64,000 nucleotides of DNA from Rhodoferax ferrireducens (GTDB lineage: Bacteria; Pseudomonadota; Gammaproteobacteria; Burkholderiales; Burkholderiaceae_C). Positions 43,080 through 52,500 of this stretch are shown here, piece after piece; positions within the stretch are counted from its first letter, which is position 1, and the number at the start of each line of letters is the position of its first letter. Made by a program: the position numbers and the translations under genes. The notes below the pieces were generated by a model that was not told where the DNA came from, did no database searches, and was given only the letters and a program-made list of their open reading frames with translations. The stretch covers positions 1 to 64,000 of the forward strand of contig MTEI01000003.1 of assembly GCA_002083775.1 (NCBI GenBank), read 5' to 3'.

Positions 43080-43670
43080 ATGACGACACCCATCGCTCCC
43101 AAACGCATCATCGTCGCCATCTCTGGCGCCAGCGGTGCGGTGTACGGCGTGCGGCTGTTGCAGGTGCTGCGCGAGCTGGGTGGCGTGCAAACCCATCTGG
43201 TGGCGTCGGAGGCGGGCTGGCTCAATGTGCAGCAAGAGCTGGACTTGCCGCGCGCGGATGTTGAAGCCTTGGCCGACCACGTTTATCCGGTGCGCGATAT
43301 TGGCGCGGCTTTGGCCAGCGGATCGTTCCAGTGTGACGGCATGGTCATCGCGCCGTGCTCCATGCGCACCCTGGCGGCGGTAGCGCACGGCCTGTCCGAC
43401 AACCTGATCACCCGCGCGGCTGATGTGATGCTGAAAGAGCGCCGTCGCCTGATCCTGATGGTGCGCGAAACCCCGCTCAATCTGGCGCACCTGCGCAACA
43501 TGACCAGCGTGACCGAAATGGGCGGCATCGTTTTCCCGCCGCTACCCGCCTTCTACCAAAAGCCCCAAACGATTGCCGAGATGGTGGACCACACGGTCAG
43601 CCGGGTGGTTGATTTGCTGGGTTTGCCGCAAGCCCAAAGCCAGCGCTGGAAAGGATTGGCACCCCCGTGA
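43080..43670 (+). CDS. ubiX: Flavin prenyltransferase UbiX
   Basis: 196 residues. ISGASGAVYGVRLL near the start binds flavin; the central APCSMRTLAAVAHG and the late RETPLNLAHLRNM are family signatures. UbiX prenylates FMN to make the cofactor of UbiD decarboxylase, encoded 195 bases downstream. With ubiU, ubiV and ubiT it makes a compact ubiquinone cluster. Confidence 0.95.
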   Translation: MTTPIAPKRIIVAISGASGAVYGVRLLQVLRELGGVQTHLVASEAGWLNVQQELDLPRADVEALADHVYPVRDIGAALASGSFQCDGMVIAPCSMRTLAAVAHGLSDNLITRAADVMLKERRRLILMVRETPLNLAHLRNMTSVTEMGGIVFPPLPAFYQKPQTIAEMVDHTVSRVVDLLGLPQAQSQRWKGLAPP

Positions 43671-43691
43671 AGGCCGAGACAGCGGCTAGCA

Positions 43692-43788
43692 GAGCGCGGT
43701 GGGTATCTGACGCAGCGAGGTCAAGGAGGAGGTTCGGGCGCAGCCCGGACCGGGGGACACGAGCGGCGTCGGATACCCGGCGTGCGCT
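43692..43788. repeat. Structured inverted-repeat element between ubiX and ubiD
   Basis: GGGTATCTGACGC (43701-43713) pairs with GCGTCGGATACCC (43766-43778), 12 of 13 positions, extended by AGCGC/GCGCT outside. Inside is a second hairpin, GTTCGGGC-GCA-GCCCGGAC (43732-43750), and the stretches AGCGAGGTCAAGGAGGAG and CGGGGGACACGAGCG. The design suggests a small non-autonomous element or structured RNA. Confidence 0.7.
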
Positions 43789-43865
43789 GCGGGTAAAAGC
43801 TGACTAAAGCTAACTGACCGAGCACTGCACCCCGCAATTTCAAGTCAATTTTCAGAGAACAACCT

Positions 43866-45350
43866 GTGGCTTACCGAGATTTAAGAGACTTCATCACCCA
43901 ACTCGAACAAATGGGCGAGCTCAAACGCGTCGGTGTCCCGGTGTCGCCGCACCTGGAAATGACCGCCTTGTGCGACCGCACCCTGCACGCAGGCGGCCCG
44001 GCGCTGCTGTTCGAAAAACCCACCGGCCACACCATCCCGGTGCTGGGCAACCTGTTTGGCACCACCCAGCGCGTGGCGATGGGCATGGGCGTGAAGGATG
44101 TCAGCGAGTTACGCCAGTTTGGCCATGTGCTGGCCACCCTGAAAGAGCCCGAAGCCCCCAAAGGTTTCAAGGAACTGATCGGCCTGGGCAACCTGGTCAA
44201 AACCCTGTGGAGCATGGCCCCCAAAGAGCAACGCAGCGCGCCGTGTCAGGACGTGGTGTGGGAGGGCAAAGACGTGGACTTGGCCAAATTGCCCATCCAG
44301 CACTGCTGGCCCGGCGACGTGGCGCCGCTCATCACTTGGGGCCTGGTCATCACCCGTGGGCCGCTCAAAGCCCGGCAAAACCTCGGCATCTACCGGCAGC
44401 AGGTGCTGTCGCGCAACAAAGTCATCATGCGCTGGCTGGCCCACCGCGGCGGCGCGCTGGATTTTCGCGACCACGCCAAACAGAACCCCGGCCAGCCTTA
44501 CCCGGTGTGTGTGGCGCTAGGTGCCGACCCGGCCACCATCCTCGGCGCGGTCACGCCGGTGCCCGACAGTCTGAGTGAATACCAGTTTGCCGGGCTGCTG
44601 CGCGGCAGTCGCACCGAGTTGGTCAAGGCACTGGGCAGCGAACTGCGGGTGCCGGCCTCCGCCGAGATCGTGCTGGAAGGCCACATTTACCCTGACCAAA
44701 GCCACAAAAGCGGCTTTGAGCATGCGCTGGAAGGCCCGTTTGGTGACCATACTGGGTATTACAACGAGCAGGACTGGTTTCCGGTGTTCACCATCGACCG
44801 CATCACGCTGCGCCGCGACCCGATCTACCACTCCACCTACACCGGCAAACCGCCCGACGAGCCGGCCATGTTGGCGCTGGCCCTGAACGAGGTGTTTGTG
44901 CCGCTGTTGCAGCGCCAGTACCCTGAAATCACCGACTTCTATTTGCCGCCCGAAGGCTGCAGCTACCGCATGGCGGTGGTGCAGATCAAGAAGGCTTACC
45001 CCGGCCACGCCCGGCGCGTGATGTTTGGCATCTGGAGTTTTTTGCGCCAGTTCATGTACACCAAGTTCATTGTGGTGGTGGACGACGACGTGAACCCGCG
45101 CAACTGGACGGATGTGATCTGGGCCATCACCACCCGCGTCGACCCCACCCGCGACACCATGCTGGTGGACAACACGCCGATCGATTACCTGGACTTTGCC
45201 TCACCGGTCAGCGGCCTGGGCAGCAAGATGGGCATTGACGCCACCAACAAATGGCCGGGCGAGACCCAGCGCGAATGGGGCCAGCCCCTGACCATGAGCC
45301 CCGAAGTGACGGCCAAAGTGGACCAGATCTGGCAGACGCTGGGTTTATAA
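43866..45350 (+). CDS. ubiD: 4-hydroxy-3-polyprenylbenzoate decarboxylase UbiD
   Basis: 494 residues, prenyl-FMN-dependent decarboxylase of the ubiquinone pathway. The N-terminus [20 protein letters not shown] is typical, and the centre has the prFMN/metal region NLGIYRQQV, then the catalytic ExxxR...E region ([12 protein letters not shown]). The start is GTG 43866. It uses the cofactor made by UbiX and acts early in the pathway that UbiUVT completes without oxygen. Confidence 0.95.
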   Translation: MAYRDLRDFITQLEQMGELKRVGVPVSPHLEMTALCDRTLHAGGPALLFEKPTGHTIPVLGNLFGTTQRVAMGMGVKDVSELRQFGHVLATLKEPEAPKGFKELIGLGNLVKTLWSMAPKEQRSAPCQDVVWEGKDVDLAKLPIQHCWPGDVAPLITWGLVITRGPLKARQNLGIYRQQVLSRNKVIMRWLAHRGGALDFRDHAKQNPGQPYPVCVALGADPATILGAVTPVPDSLSEYQFAGLLRGSRTELVKALGSELRVPASAEIVLEGHIYPDQSHKSGFEHALEGPFGDHTGYYNEQDWFPVFTIDRITLRRDPIYHSTYTGKPPDEPAMLALALNEVFVPLLQRQYPEITDFYLPPEGCSYRMAVVQIKKAYPGHARRVMFGIWSFLRQFMYTKFIVVVDDDVNPRNWTDVIWAITTRVDPTRDTMLVDNTPIDYLDFASPVSGLGSKMGIDATNKWPGETQREWGQPLTMSPEVTAKVDQIWQTLGL

Positions 45351-45351
45351 G

Positions 45352-45400
45352 CCAAATTGACCTCTAGCCCAATAGATATAAGGGCTAGTAGGTATCATTA
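45352..45400. repeat. CTAG intergenic palindrome, copy 8
   Basis: AAATTGACCTCTAGCCCAAT followed by ATAAGGGCTAGTAGGTATC; both arms are well kept. The rest of the ~290-base gap to 45643 shows no convincing gene. Confidence 0.8.
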
Positions 45401-45643
45401 ACATAGCATTCAGGTGAACTCTGGCTGACTATCCGGCCAAAGCGCCAGCGTTTTGCCTCTGCCGCAGGCAACGCACCCGCCAGACCCAGCACAGCGCCAA
45501 GCCACGGCCAGCGCAGGCTTACCTGCGCCAGCGCACCGACGGCCGCTGGACCACGCCGTAGTCTGCGGGGGCGCCTGAGTTCAAGGGCGCAGCACCTGGG
45601 CTTGGCCCGGGTCTTCGATCTACCCAACCCTCAGGAAATCCCC

Positions 45644-46039
45644 ATGACCAAAATCCCTACCTCCTTGCGGCAACTTACCCTGGTGGTCTTGACGACCCTG
45701 GTTGGCGCTACCGGCGCGCTGGCCGCCCCACCCAACGCGTCAGCCGAGGCGCGCTACCAGCGCGACTTGGCCAGATGCAACAGCGGCCAGTCGAACCAGA
45801 CCACCGCCACCTGTTTGCGTGAAGCGGGCAGCGCCTTGGCCGAGGCGCAGCGCGGCACCTTGCGCAACGAGCCGGGGCAATACCAAGCCAATGCGCTACG
45901 CCGCTGCGAGGTTCACCAAGGGACTGAACGCGCTGCCTGCGAGGCACGTATTCTGGGGCAGGGTGACATCACCCGTGGCGCTCAAGCCGGCGGTCTTCTG
46001 CGCCAAAGCATCACCGTGACACCGCCCCCGGCAAACTGA
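45644..46039 (+). CDS. Hypothetical secreted protein
   Basis: 131 residues. A clear Sec signal (LTLVVLTTLVGATGALAA) is followed by a polar region with a pair of motifs: YQRDLARCNSGQSNQTTATCLREAGSALAEA in two pieces, and RCEVHQGTERAACEARILGQGD. Four cysteines in two C-x(9-12)-C pairs suggest disulfides in the periplasm. Short proteins of this style are common in Comamonadaceae but have no known role. The start ATG 45644 has AGGAAA upstream. Confidence 0.82.
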   Translation: MTKIPTSLRQLTLVVLTTLVGATGALAAPPNASAEARYQRDLARCNSGQSNQTTATCLREAGSALAEAQRGTLRNEPGQYQANALRRCEVHQGTERAACEARILGQGDITRGAQAGGLLRQSITVTPPPAN

Positions 46040-46454
46040 GCGTTACGGGTGGCCGTGCAGCAAGTTCCAGCAAACAGCTGCGCCGGGCTGATGCCTTTGC
46101 CAGCAGCTGGCAGCGTTGTACCGCTCGCGCGTGCACGGCCAGCGCCTGCTGCCGCAACCCGCTCTGGTGTACCGACTGGGTGACCACGGCGTGAAACAGC
46201 AGCACCATGCCCGTCACCACCACGGCCGCAGCCAGCCAGCGCACCACCGGGGAGCCTTGCGCTACCTGCAGGCAAATCGCCCACAGCCCGGCTCCATGGC
46301 GCGCCAGGACCAGGTGGCCTGGCAGTTGGTCTGAAAACCTGAAATTTTGGAGTTGAGGTTTCACGGGTGGTGCGCTGCGCCCGAAAAAGCAGGCCCACAG
46401 CTCACGACCCAATTTAAGGATTTGCCGCATGCCAGACTGTTCGCTGTTACACAC
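46011..46454 (-). CDS. Hypothetical small membrane protein
   Basis: 147 residues with one clear transmembrane helix (VVRWLAAAVVVTGMVLLFHAV) and an Arg/Ala/Gln-rich stretch after it. The end overlaps the convergent gene by 29 bases. ATG 46430 (MRQILKLGRELW) is an alternative start. No family is recognised; coding is supported only by the open frame, the helix and the divergent position relative to the bactofilin gene. Confidence 0.45.
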   Translation of the reverse strand: MCNSEQSGMRQILKLGRELWACFFGRSAPPVKPQLQNFRFSDQLPGHLVLARHGAGLWAICLQVAQGSPVVRWLAAAVVVTGMVLLFHAVVTQSVHQSGLRQQALAVHARAVQRCQLLAKASARRSCLLELAARPPVTLSLPGAVSR

Positions 46455-46547
46455 AGGCCCGTGGCATTCATCCTGTTACAACACTTGCAAAAGCGGTGGC
46501 GACTTCCCGGGGCTGCGGCTTTAAGCTGCAGTTTTCAAGGAAATCAC

Positions 46548-47144
46548 ATGGCCATCTCCCCTCACTTCTTCAACAAACGCGACAACGAAACCCCCGCTGG
46601 GCGGCATGTGGTGCCTTTGCCTCAAGTGGCCGGCCTGAACGCCTCGGTCGGTGCCATGGCCATCCAGGAGCCGGGCCGCGCCCAGACCAACGTCACGACC
46701 AGTGGCTCCACACACGTCAGCAACAGTGCTGCCAACCAAGGCGCAGAGGCCGCTGGCGCACCACCGGTCGCGGTCGGCAGCAAGCTCACCGTGGGCCCCA
46801 ACATCAAACTCAAGGGCGTGGAAATCACCGACTGCGACACCTTGTTTGTTGAAGGCTTGGTCGAGGCCACCATGGACGCCCGCCTGATGGAAATTGCCGA
46901 GCCAGGTGCCTTCAAGGGCTCGGCCGAGATTGATCTGGCCGAAATTCGTGGCCAGTTTGATGGCGATTTGACGGTGCGCGAGAAGCTGGTGATTTACGCC
47001 ACCGGCCGCGTCACCGGCAAAATTCGCTACGGCAAATTGGTGATTGAAGAAGGCGGGCAGATCAGTGGCGACATCCAGTTTGGTGCCTCCCACAGTGCCA
47101 AGCCAGCGGGTACCAGCAAGCAGATGCTGGCGGTTGCCGGGTAA
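46548..47144 (+). CDS. Bactofilin
   Basis: 198 residues. The central domain (~75-185) is the bactofilin right-handed beta-helix: VGPNIKLKGVEITDCDTLFVEG in two blocks, then MEIAEPGAFKGSAEIDLAEI, FDGDLTVREKLVIYATG and KIRYGKLVIEEGGQISGDI. The N-terminal ~70 residues are disordered. Bactofilins polymerise without nucleotide into cytoskeletal filaments that place envelope machinery such as stalk or cell-wall enzymes. Start ATG 46548 has AAGGAAA upstream. Confidence 0.92.
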   Translation: MAISPHFFNKRDNETPAGRHVVPLPQVAGLNASVGAMAIQEPGRAQTNVTTSGSTHVSNSAANQGAEAAGAPPVAVGSKLTVGPNIKLKGVEITDCDTLFVEGLVEATMDARLMEIAEPGAFKGSAEIDLAEIRGQFDGDLTVREKLVIYATGRVTGKIRYGKLVIEEGGQISGDIQFGASHSAKPAGTSKQMLAVAG

Positions 47145-47154
47145 GTTTTATAAG

Positions 47155-47204
47155 CAAAATTGGCTTCTAGCCCTTGTAATATAAGGGTTAGTAGCTATTA
47201 ATTG
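47155..47204. repeat. CTAG intergenic palindrome, copy 9
   Basis: AAATTGGCTTCTAGCCCTTG followed by ATATAAGGGTTAGTAGCTAT, between two convergent genes; a good candidate bidirectional terminator. Confidence 0.8.
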
Positions 47205-47208
47205 TGTA

Positions 47209-48825
47209 TTAAAACAGAGGGGCCAACACCTGCTCCGTGGCCAGTGGTGTGGTGCCCTGTTGGCTGAGCCAGACAAAACGGCCCTCGGGCGCGCCCAATG
47301 TGGCGGCCTGGGCGGGGGGCAATTCGGTGCGGTCGTTGACCAGCACCACCACGCGGCGCAGGTCGGGTGCCTGGGTGAGCACCTGCAACTCATGCAGGCA
47401 GCCTTTGTTTTGCGCGACAAAGTTGCGCAGGTCCATCAGCACCACGTCACTCACTTGCACCAGTGCCGTCAGCGCTTGCTGCCAGGTGGTGTCGTGGCAA
47501 TAACATTCGTTCACCCGGTGGCGGCCATCCACGTCTGCGCGCCATTCAAACTCGGCCAGGCGGCGCGCCACGTCTGCCGGGCTCTGGATGAAGCGCTCCC
47601 CCAGTCGCCCGTCGATGAAGGTGAAGATGTCATCGGCGTCGATGGTGCGCTCCAGCAGGTCGGTACCAGCGATCAACACGGTGTTGCCGGTGACTCGCCA
47701 GCGCTCAATCACCCGGTCAAACAGGTGCTGAACATTGGCGTCCTGCTGGAACACGCGCAACACCAGCAGGGTGGGCGGTCGACCTGCTGGCGCGGGTGGG
47801 CCCAGACGCTGCATCAGCGCAGCGCCCAGCGGAATCCACAACAAGGGCACAAAACACACCAGGGTGCCCCAGCCCATGCTGCCCATCGCCATCAGCGCCG
47901 GGCTGATCAGCGCAATGGTCCATACGGCGGTGAACAGGTAAAACAACTCCGACACCTGCTGCTTTCGGTACGCCTGCGCCAGCCTGCGGCCCAGCCACAG
48001 CGCGGGCCACCAGGCCACCACCCATGGCAGCAGCGCAAACAGCGCAAAGGCGCCGGTAGCACTCAGCCAGCCCGCCAGCCAATGAACGATCGGGCTGTCC
48101 GCCTGGATCAGCGCGGCCAGCACATCCACACCCAGCTGTGACGATGCACTCAGCAGCACCAGCAGCGGTGCCAGCCACGGCCCCACAGCCCGCGTGGCCC
48201 CGCCCAGACACAGCGCCGTGACCACCAGCAGCGGCAGACCCACGTCCAACGCCATCCATTGGACGATATCCATCAGCGTGATGGTCTCGTTGGTGCGCCA
48301 GCTCAGTAGCAGCACCGCCAGCACAAACCAGCCCAGCATGGAGGCCACAAAACGCCAGCGTGACCAGCGGCCCATCACCGCCAGCACCGGCAGCACCGGC
48401 CAGGCGTAGGCTGCGCCCAGTGTGGCCACGGTCTTGAAGCTGATGGGTGCGTCGGCAATCCACTGCGTGATGAGTGTGCGCGTGAGCGCCATCACCACGG
48501 TCATCAGCATGAACTGCGTGATCAGACGGCGGTAGGCGCGCTGGTTGTCGGCCAGCGTCAGTGCGGCGGGGGCGGGCAAGGCTGCTGGCGCCGTTGGCGG
48601 CTCAATAGCGGTAGCTGCACCGGCGGCACCCAGCGGCGCTTTCATCAGCCGCTTCATGCTGGCCCGGTAGCGCCAGGCCACCACCTGGGCGCAGATCACC
48701 GCCAGCAGCGTGGCAATGACCAGCAGGGTGAGGATCTTGCCGGAAGCCAAAGCAGGCGCGTGTGTGTCAGGCCATGGCCTGCAGGCCGGGCACGTACACC
48801 AGCCGCCCGCTGGCGTCGGGCACAT
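47209..48825 (-). CDS. Polytopic membrane protein with cytosolic C-terminal domain
   Basis: Up to 538 residues. About nine hydrophobic helices fill residues ~28-355. The last ~170 residues are soluble and look like an alpha/beta domain (PTLLVLRVFQQDANVQHLFD, then TVLIAGTDLLERTIDADDI and SDVVLMDLRNFV, ending VVVLVNDRTE). The strand pattern hints at a TIR- or SLOG-like Rossmannoid fold, but I cannot identify it. The start ATG 48825 overlaps the M15 gene by 59 bases without a clear ribosome site; a TTG about 90 bases later is possible. Last gene of the caspase/CHAT operon. Confidence 0.7.
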   Translation of the reverse strand: MCPTPAGGWCTCPACRPWPDTHAPALASGKILTLLVIATLLAVICAQVVAWRYRASMKRLMKAPLGAAGAATAIEPPTAPAALPAPAALTLADNQRAYRRLITQFMLMTVVMALTRTLITQWIADAPISFKTVATLGAAYAWPVLPVLAVMGRWSRWRFVASMLGWFVLAVLLLSWRTNETITLMDIVQWMALDVGLPLLVVTALCLGGATRAVGPWLAPLLVLLSASSQLGVDVLAALIQADSPIVHWLAGWLSATGAFALFALLPWVVAWWPALWLGRRLAQAYRKQQVSELFYLFTAVWTIALISPALMAMGSMGWGTLVCFVPLLWIPLGAALMQRLGPPAPAGRPPTLLVLRVFQQDANVQHLFDRVIERWRVTGNTVLIAGTDLLERTIDADDIFTFIDGRLGERFIQSPADVARRLAEFEWRADVDGRHRVNECYCHDTTWQQALTALVQVSDVVLMDLRNFVAQNKGCLHELQVLTQAPDLRRVVVLVNDRTELPPAQAATLGAPEGRFVWLSQQGTTPLATEQVLAPLF

Positions 48826-49549
48826 AACTCAGGCACTGGCGGCGGTTGGCTCCCTGGCCGGGGGCTTTCAACGAGATGTGCACCCAGCCCGAGTTGGGGC
48901 CCTGGCGCGGGTCGTAACACTCGCAGATGATCTGGTCAAAGTCGTCCAGATGGTCACGCGCCCAGGCGGCCAGCGCCAGCGTGGCCATGCCGACGATTTC
49001 AATGTCGCATGCCTCACCGCGTGCATGTTGGCTGGTGCTGACCCAGGTGGCGGGTTTGTTTTTGAGGGTGCGCTCCAGCGCCTGGCTGCGGTACACGCTG
49101 TTGGGTGTGAACGAGCCAAACGCATCGCGTACCGGCTGCAGCACGTGGCGCGCCAGGTGGATAGCCGAGCGCAGGTGCTGTTCGCTGTCAAATCCGTTGT
49201 GGATGCCCCGGCGCGAAGCCAGGTCGGATTGTGTCAATTCGTAAGCACGAAAGTTGGGCGCAATCAGCGTGCGCGGGGTCAGTTGGGCCAGGCGGAGCTG
49301 CTCCAGCGGTGTCTGGCTCAGGTCTACCTCGCCACGTGCCAGCGGTGCTGCACCCGTTGATGCGCGGGCCGTTGGTGCGGCGCGTTTGCGCCGGAAATAT
49401 CTGGCTGCTGGCGCCATGGAAGGGGGCGTTGCTGCCGCTTGAGCCGCAACTGGCGCGGCGGCTGGCAGCTGGGTCTTGCGTGGCCGACGGCTCTTGGCTG
49501 GGGCAGCGACCGGGGTTGTGGCCGGAGTTTTGGCGGCGCGAGTGCTCAT
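48767..49549 (-). CDS. M15 family (VanY/endolysin-like) peptidase
   Basis: 260 residues. The first ~80 are Ala/Pro/Arg-rich and disordered. The rest is an M15A-type zinc D,D-peptidase: SQHARGEACDIE (ligands His175, Asp182) and GWVHISL (His224), with SVYRSQALE before. Such enzymes cut peptidoglycan stem peptides and are common in phages and contractile injection systems. No signal peptide is seen. The start overlaps the CHAT gene stop as ATGA, so translation is coupled. Confidence 0.85.
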   Translation of the reverse strand: MSTRAAKTPATTPVAAPAKSRRPRKTQLPAAAPVAAQAAATPPSMAPAARYFRRKRAAPTARASTGAAPLARGEVDLSQTPLEQLRLAQLTPRTLIAPNFRAYELTQSDLASRRGIHNGFDSEQHLRSAIHLARHVLQPVRDAFGSFTPNSVYRSQALERTLKNKPATWVSTSQHARGEACDIEIVGMATLALAAWARDHLDDFDQIICECYDPRQGPNSGWVHISLKAPGQGANRRQCLSYVPDASGRLVYVPGLQAMA

Positions 49550-52500
49550 GACAGGCTCTCCTGCAGTTGCTCGAGTATGCCAATGGTGACCTTGTCACGT
49601 GCCATCCACAGCGTGCGTAAAAAGTCCAGGTTGTCCACCAGTGCCGCCTTTTCACGTGGGCTGCTGGCGCGGCCAATGGCAGCACGGTAGGCCGCCAGCA
49701 CCGGTGCTGCGGCCTCACCTGCTGACACTTTGGCGCGTGTTCGCGGTGGGTTGATGCTTTGCAGCAGCAGGTGGCTCAGGCTCAGGTCGGCCAGGCTGGT
49801 GCTGTCCCAGAAATTTGGATCATCCAGCAGGCGGGTGTTCAGCTCGCGCTGCATCTCGGCCATGTGTTGCAACACATCGGCCTGGTCCAGCGTGATCTCG
49901 CCACCGCGCTGCCCGGTCAACAGCGTGGCCGCCAACCAGTTGGTGTAAGCGTAGGCGTCACGCTGGCGCTGCATTGCCAGGTGGTAGTGCTGGGCCATGT
50001 TGGTCAGCGCTTCCAGGCGCTTGCCATCGTCGGTTTCCACCAAGGCCAGGCGTTTGTAGGCACTGCCCAGCAGATTGAAGCGCTCCACCGTGGGCGCGCG
50101 GCGGCTCAAGACGTCCAGGTCCATCAGGGCGGCTTCGATCTGGTCCACCGTGTTCAGCCGTAACGCTTCGCGCTTGGCGGCACTTTGGCGCTTGCTGGCG
50201 CGCCATTGCTCCACCGCCAGTCGCACGCGGAAGCTGGCCTGCTGCTCCAGCGCACGCATGGGGCAGTCGCCGCGCTCGGCGGTGAGCGCCTTGTTGAGCC
50301 AATCCACCGCCTGCCCAAATTCGCGCAGCTCGCCCCAGGCCAGACCGAGCGCGGCACACACATCGGCGCGGGCCAGCCAGCGATCGGCCTGTATTTTGGG
50401 CACCCGCGCCAGGCGGCTGGCGATACGCTCGCCACCGTGGGCGGTCTCGCCCCCAGCGCGCAGGTCGGCACACAGGTTGTCCAGCTCGGTGACCAGCTCA
50501 TACGGCGTGCCGAAGTCGGGCCAGTGCTGCTGCACCACGCTGCCGTCACGGTGAAACCGGAAATCCGGGTCGCCATAACACTGGTAAGCGCCCCAGGTAT
50601 TGACATCGGGGCAGCGCGTCCACACCTCTTCACGCGCCTGGCGCACGGCTTCGCCAAAGGCCAGGCCGGCGAGCATGCCCTGGTAAAAAGAGGCGGCAAA
50701 CACTTGGCCCGCCCGGTCGTCCACCGCCCAGCCTGCCGCAATCACCGCGCGCACGCCCATGCGGATCAGTTCCTCGCCCAGATTGGCGGCCAGCCCCAGC
50801 CGGTCCAGAGCGCGTGCGCCATCCACGCGGCCCAGGTGGCAGCAGTTCACAAACACCAGCTCGGGCACAAAACGCAGCTGGGCGATGTCGCCCGGGGTCA
50901 AAAAGGTATCGCCACCAATCACCATGCCTGAAATCGGCTTGCACCCGGGCGCGCCGGTGCGTTGGTACTGGTGCACGCCGTGTCCGGCCAGGTGCAGGAT
51001 GCGCCAGCTGTCTTTGTGCAGCGCCTCCATGATCGGCGTGCTGGCCTGGTCAATGCAGTCCAGCACCTCGTAGCCGCTGTTGCTGAGCTGCTCGGCCACC
51101 TGTCGCGCTTCTTCGCGCGCACCGGGCAGGTCGGCAAAGTCGGCAGAGCCGGCCAGATCGGGGTTGCCGATCACCAGCGCGGTGGTGTTCAGACCATGCA
51201 CCGGGCGCTGGCGGAACTCGGTGGTGCGGAACTGGCGGATGAAACCCGCCGCTACCGAAGGCGGGCGCTCGCCGGTGGCCCAGCGGTTTTCCAGCAATTC
51301 CCACGGGTAGGGGGCGGTTTTGGCGTCCACCATCACGACCATGTTGCCCTGCTGGGCGCTGAGCTCGCGCAGGCGCAGTGGCAAGAGCATTTCGAACAGG
51401 GTTTTGGAGGCTTCGGAGTTTTGTCCGGTGCTTTGGCTGGCCATCTGTACAAAGCTCTGCGCCAGCGCCAGCTGCCCGGTGGCCAGCGTTTCTTCGGCAC
51501 GGGCCCGGTCGGTCGGGAAAATGAAGCGCAGGTGGCCGGCTTCTTCAATGATCTCCAGCCGCTGGTACCACTCCTGCGGTTGGTCAAAGCGCACCCGTCG
51601 CCTGCCACCCTGCCCGGCTTCCACCGCGCGGGCGGTCCAGCGCACATGGCTGGCCAACGCTTCGCTGAGCACAATGCGCCCCAGTGCGTCAGCCGCCGTG
51701 ATGGCAATGTCCTCAAAAATTTCCAGAAACTCGATGCGGTCAATCAGCACCCGGCTATCCAGCCCCTGGGCGGCGAGACGCCGGTTGGCGCACACCGCTG
51801 CGCGAAGCATGGCCTCCAGCGCGTCGCCAATGGGTACACCGCCGCCGCTGGTGCCCACCAGCAGGCAGGTGACCGCCGCCGAACGCGGGCGCCCAGTTTC
51901 GCCAAAGCGCGTGTCAGGCCAGTGCGCCACGTCCAACGCAAAACTCAGCAGCGCGGTACGCATCGATTCTTCCAGCAGACCGGGGCTCAAGGCACCCACC
52001 TGACCCAGCCCCACCACCACCGCACCAGCCGGTTTGCCGCTGACGGAATCGTTCAAAAAGACCGTGTTGCTGCCCAGCGGACCGGGGTACACGCCCAGGT
52101 CCAACCGTCGGGTCAGGGCGCCGCCAAGTTGGCGGTCCAGCACCGCCTCGGCGCTGACCACCGCATAACCCTCGTAGTGGCCCACCACCACCGGGTGGCG
52201 CGCGTAAGCCAGGTTGCCGTGGCGGATGCTGATCTCGATGGGTGGCAACCCCTGTTCAGACGCTTCCTTAGTCAGCGGGCCGCTGCCCGAGAAGCCAAAA
52301 CTGCCGATGTCGCTCGCCGCCGGGATACCGTCCACGGGTGGCGCATCGGGCAGCACAAAGCGGTCTTCACCACCCGCCGCACGGGCTCTGGCGGGTGGGC
52401 TGCTGGGCAGCAGCGCGGTTTGGCCGTTCACCAGCAAATCCAGGTAGCCGGGGAAAGCCTTGGCCTGGGCACACAAGGCGTCATGCGCGGTGTTTTCGGC

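Noticed and set aside
45385..45627. 80-codon minus-strand frame after ubiD
   Set aside because: It runs into the palindromic repeat and shows no motif.
49188..49549. M15 peptidase as a bacterial gasdermin next to proteases
   Set aside because: The protein has zinc-peptidase motifs (SQHARGEACD, GWVHISL), not a gasdermin fold pattern.
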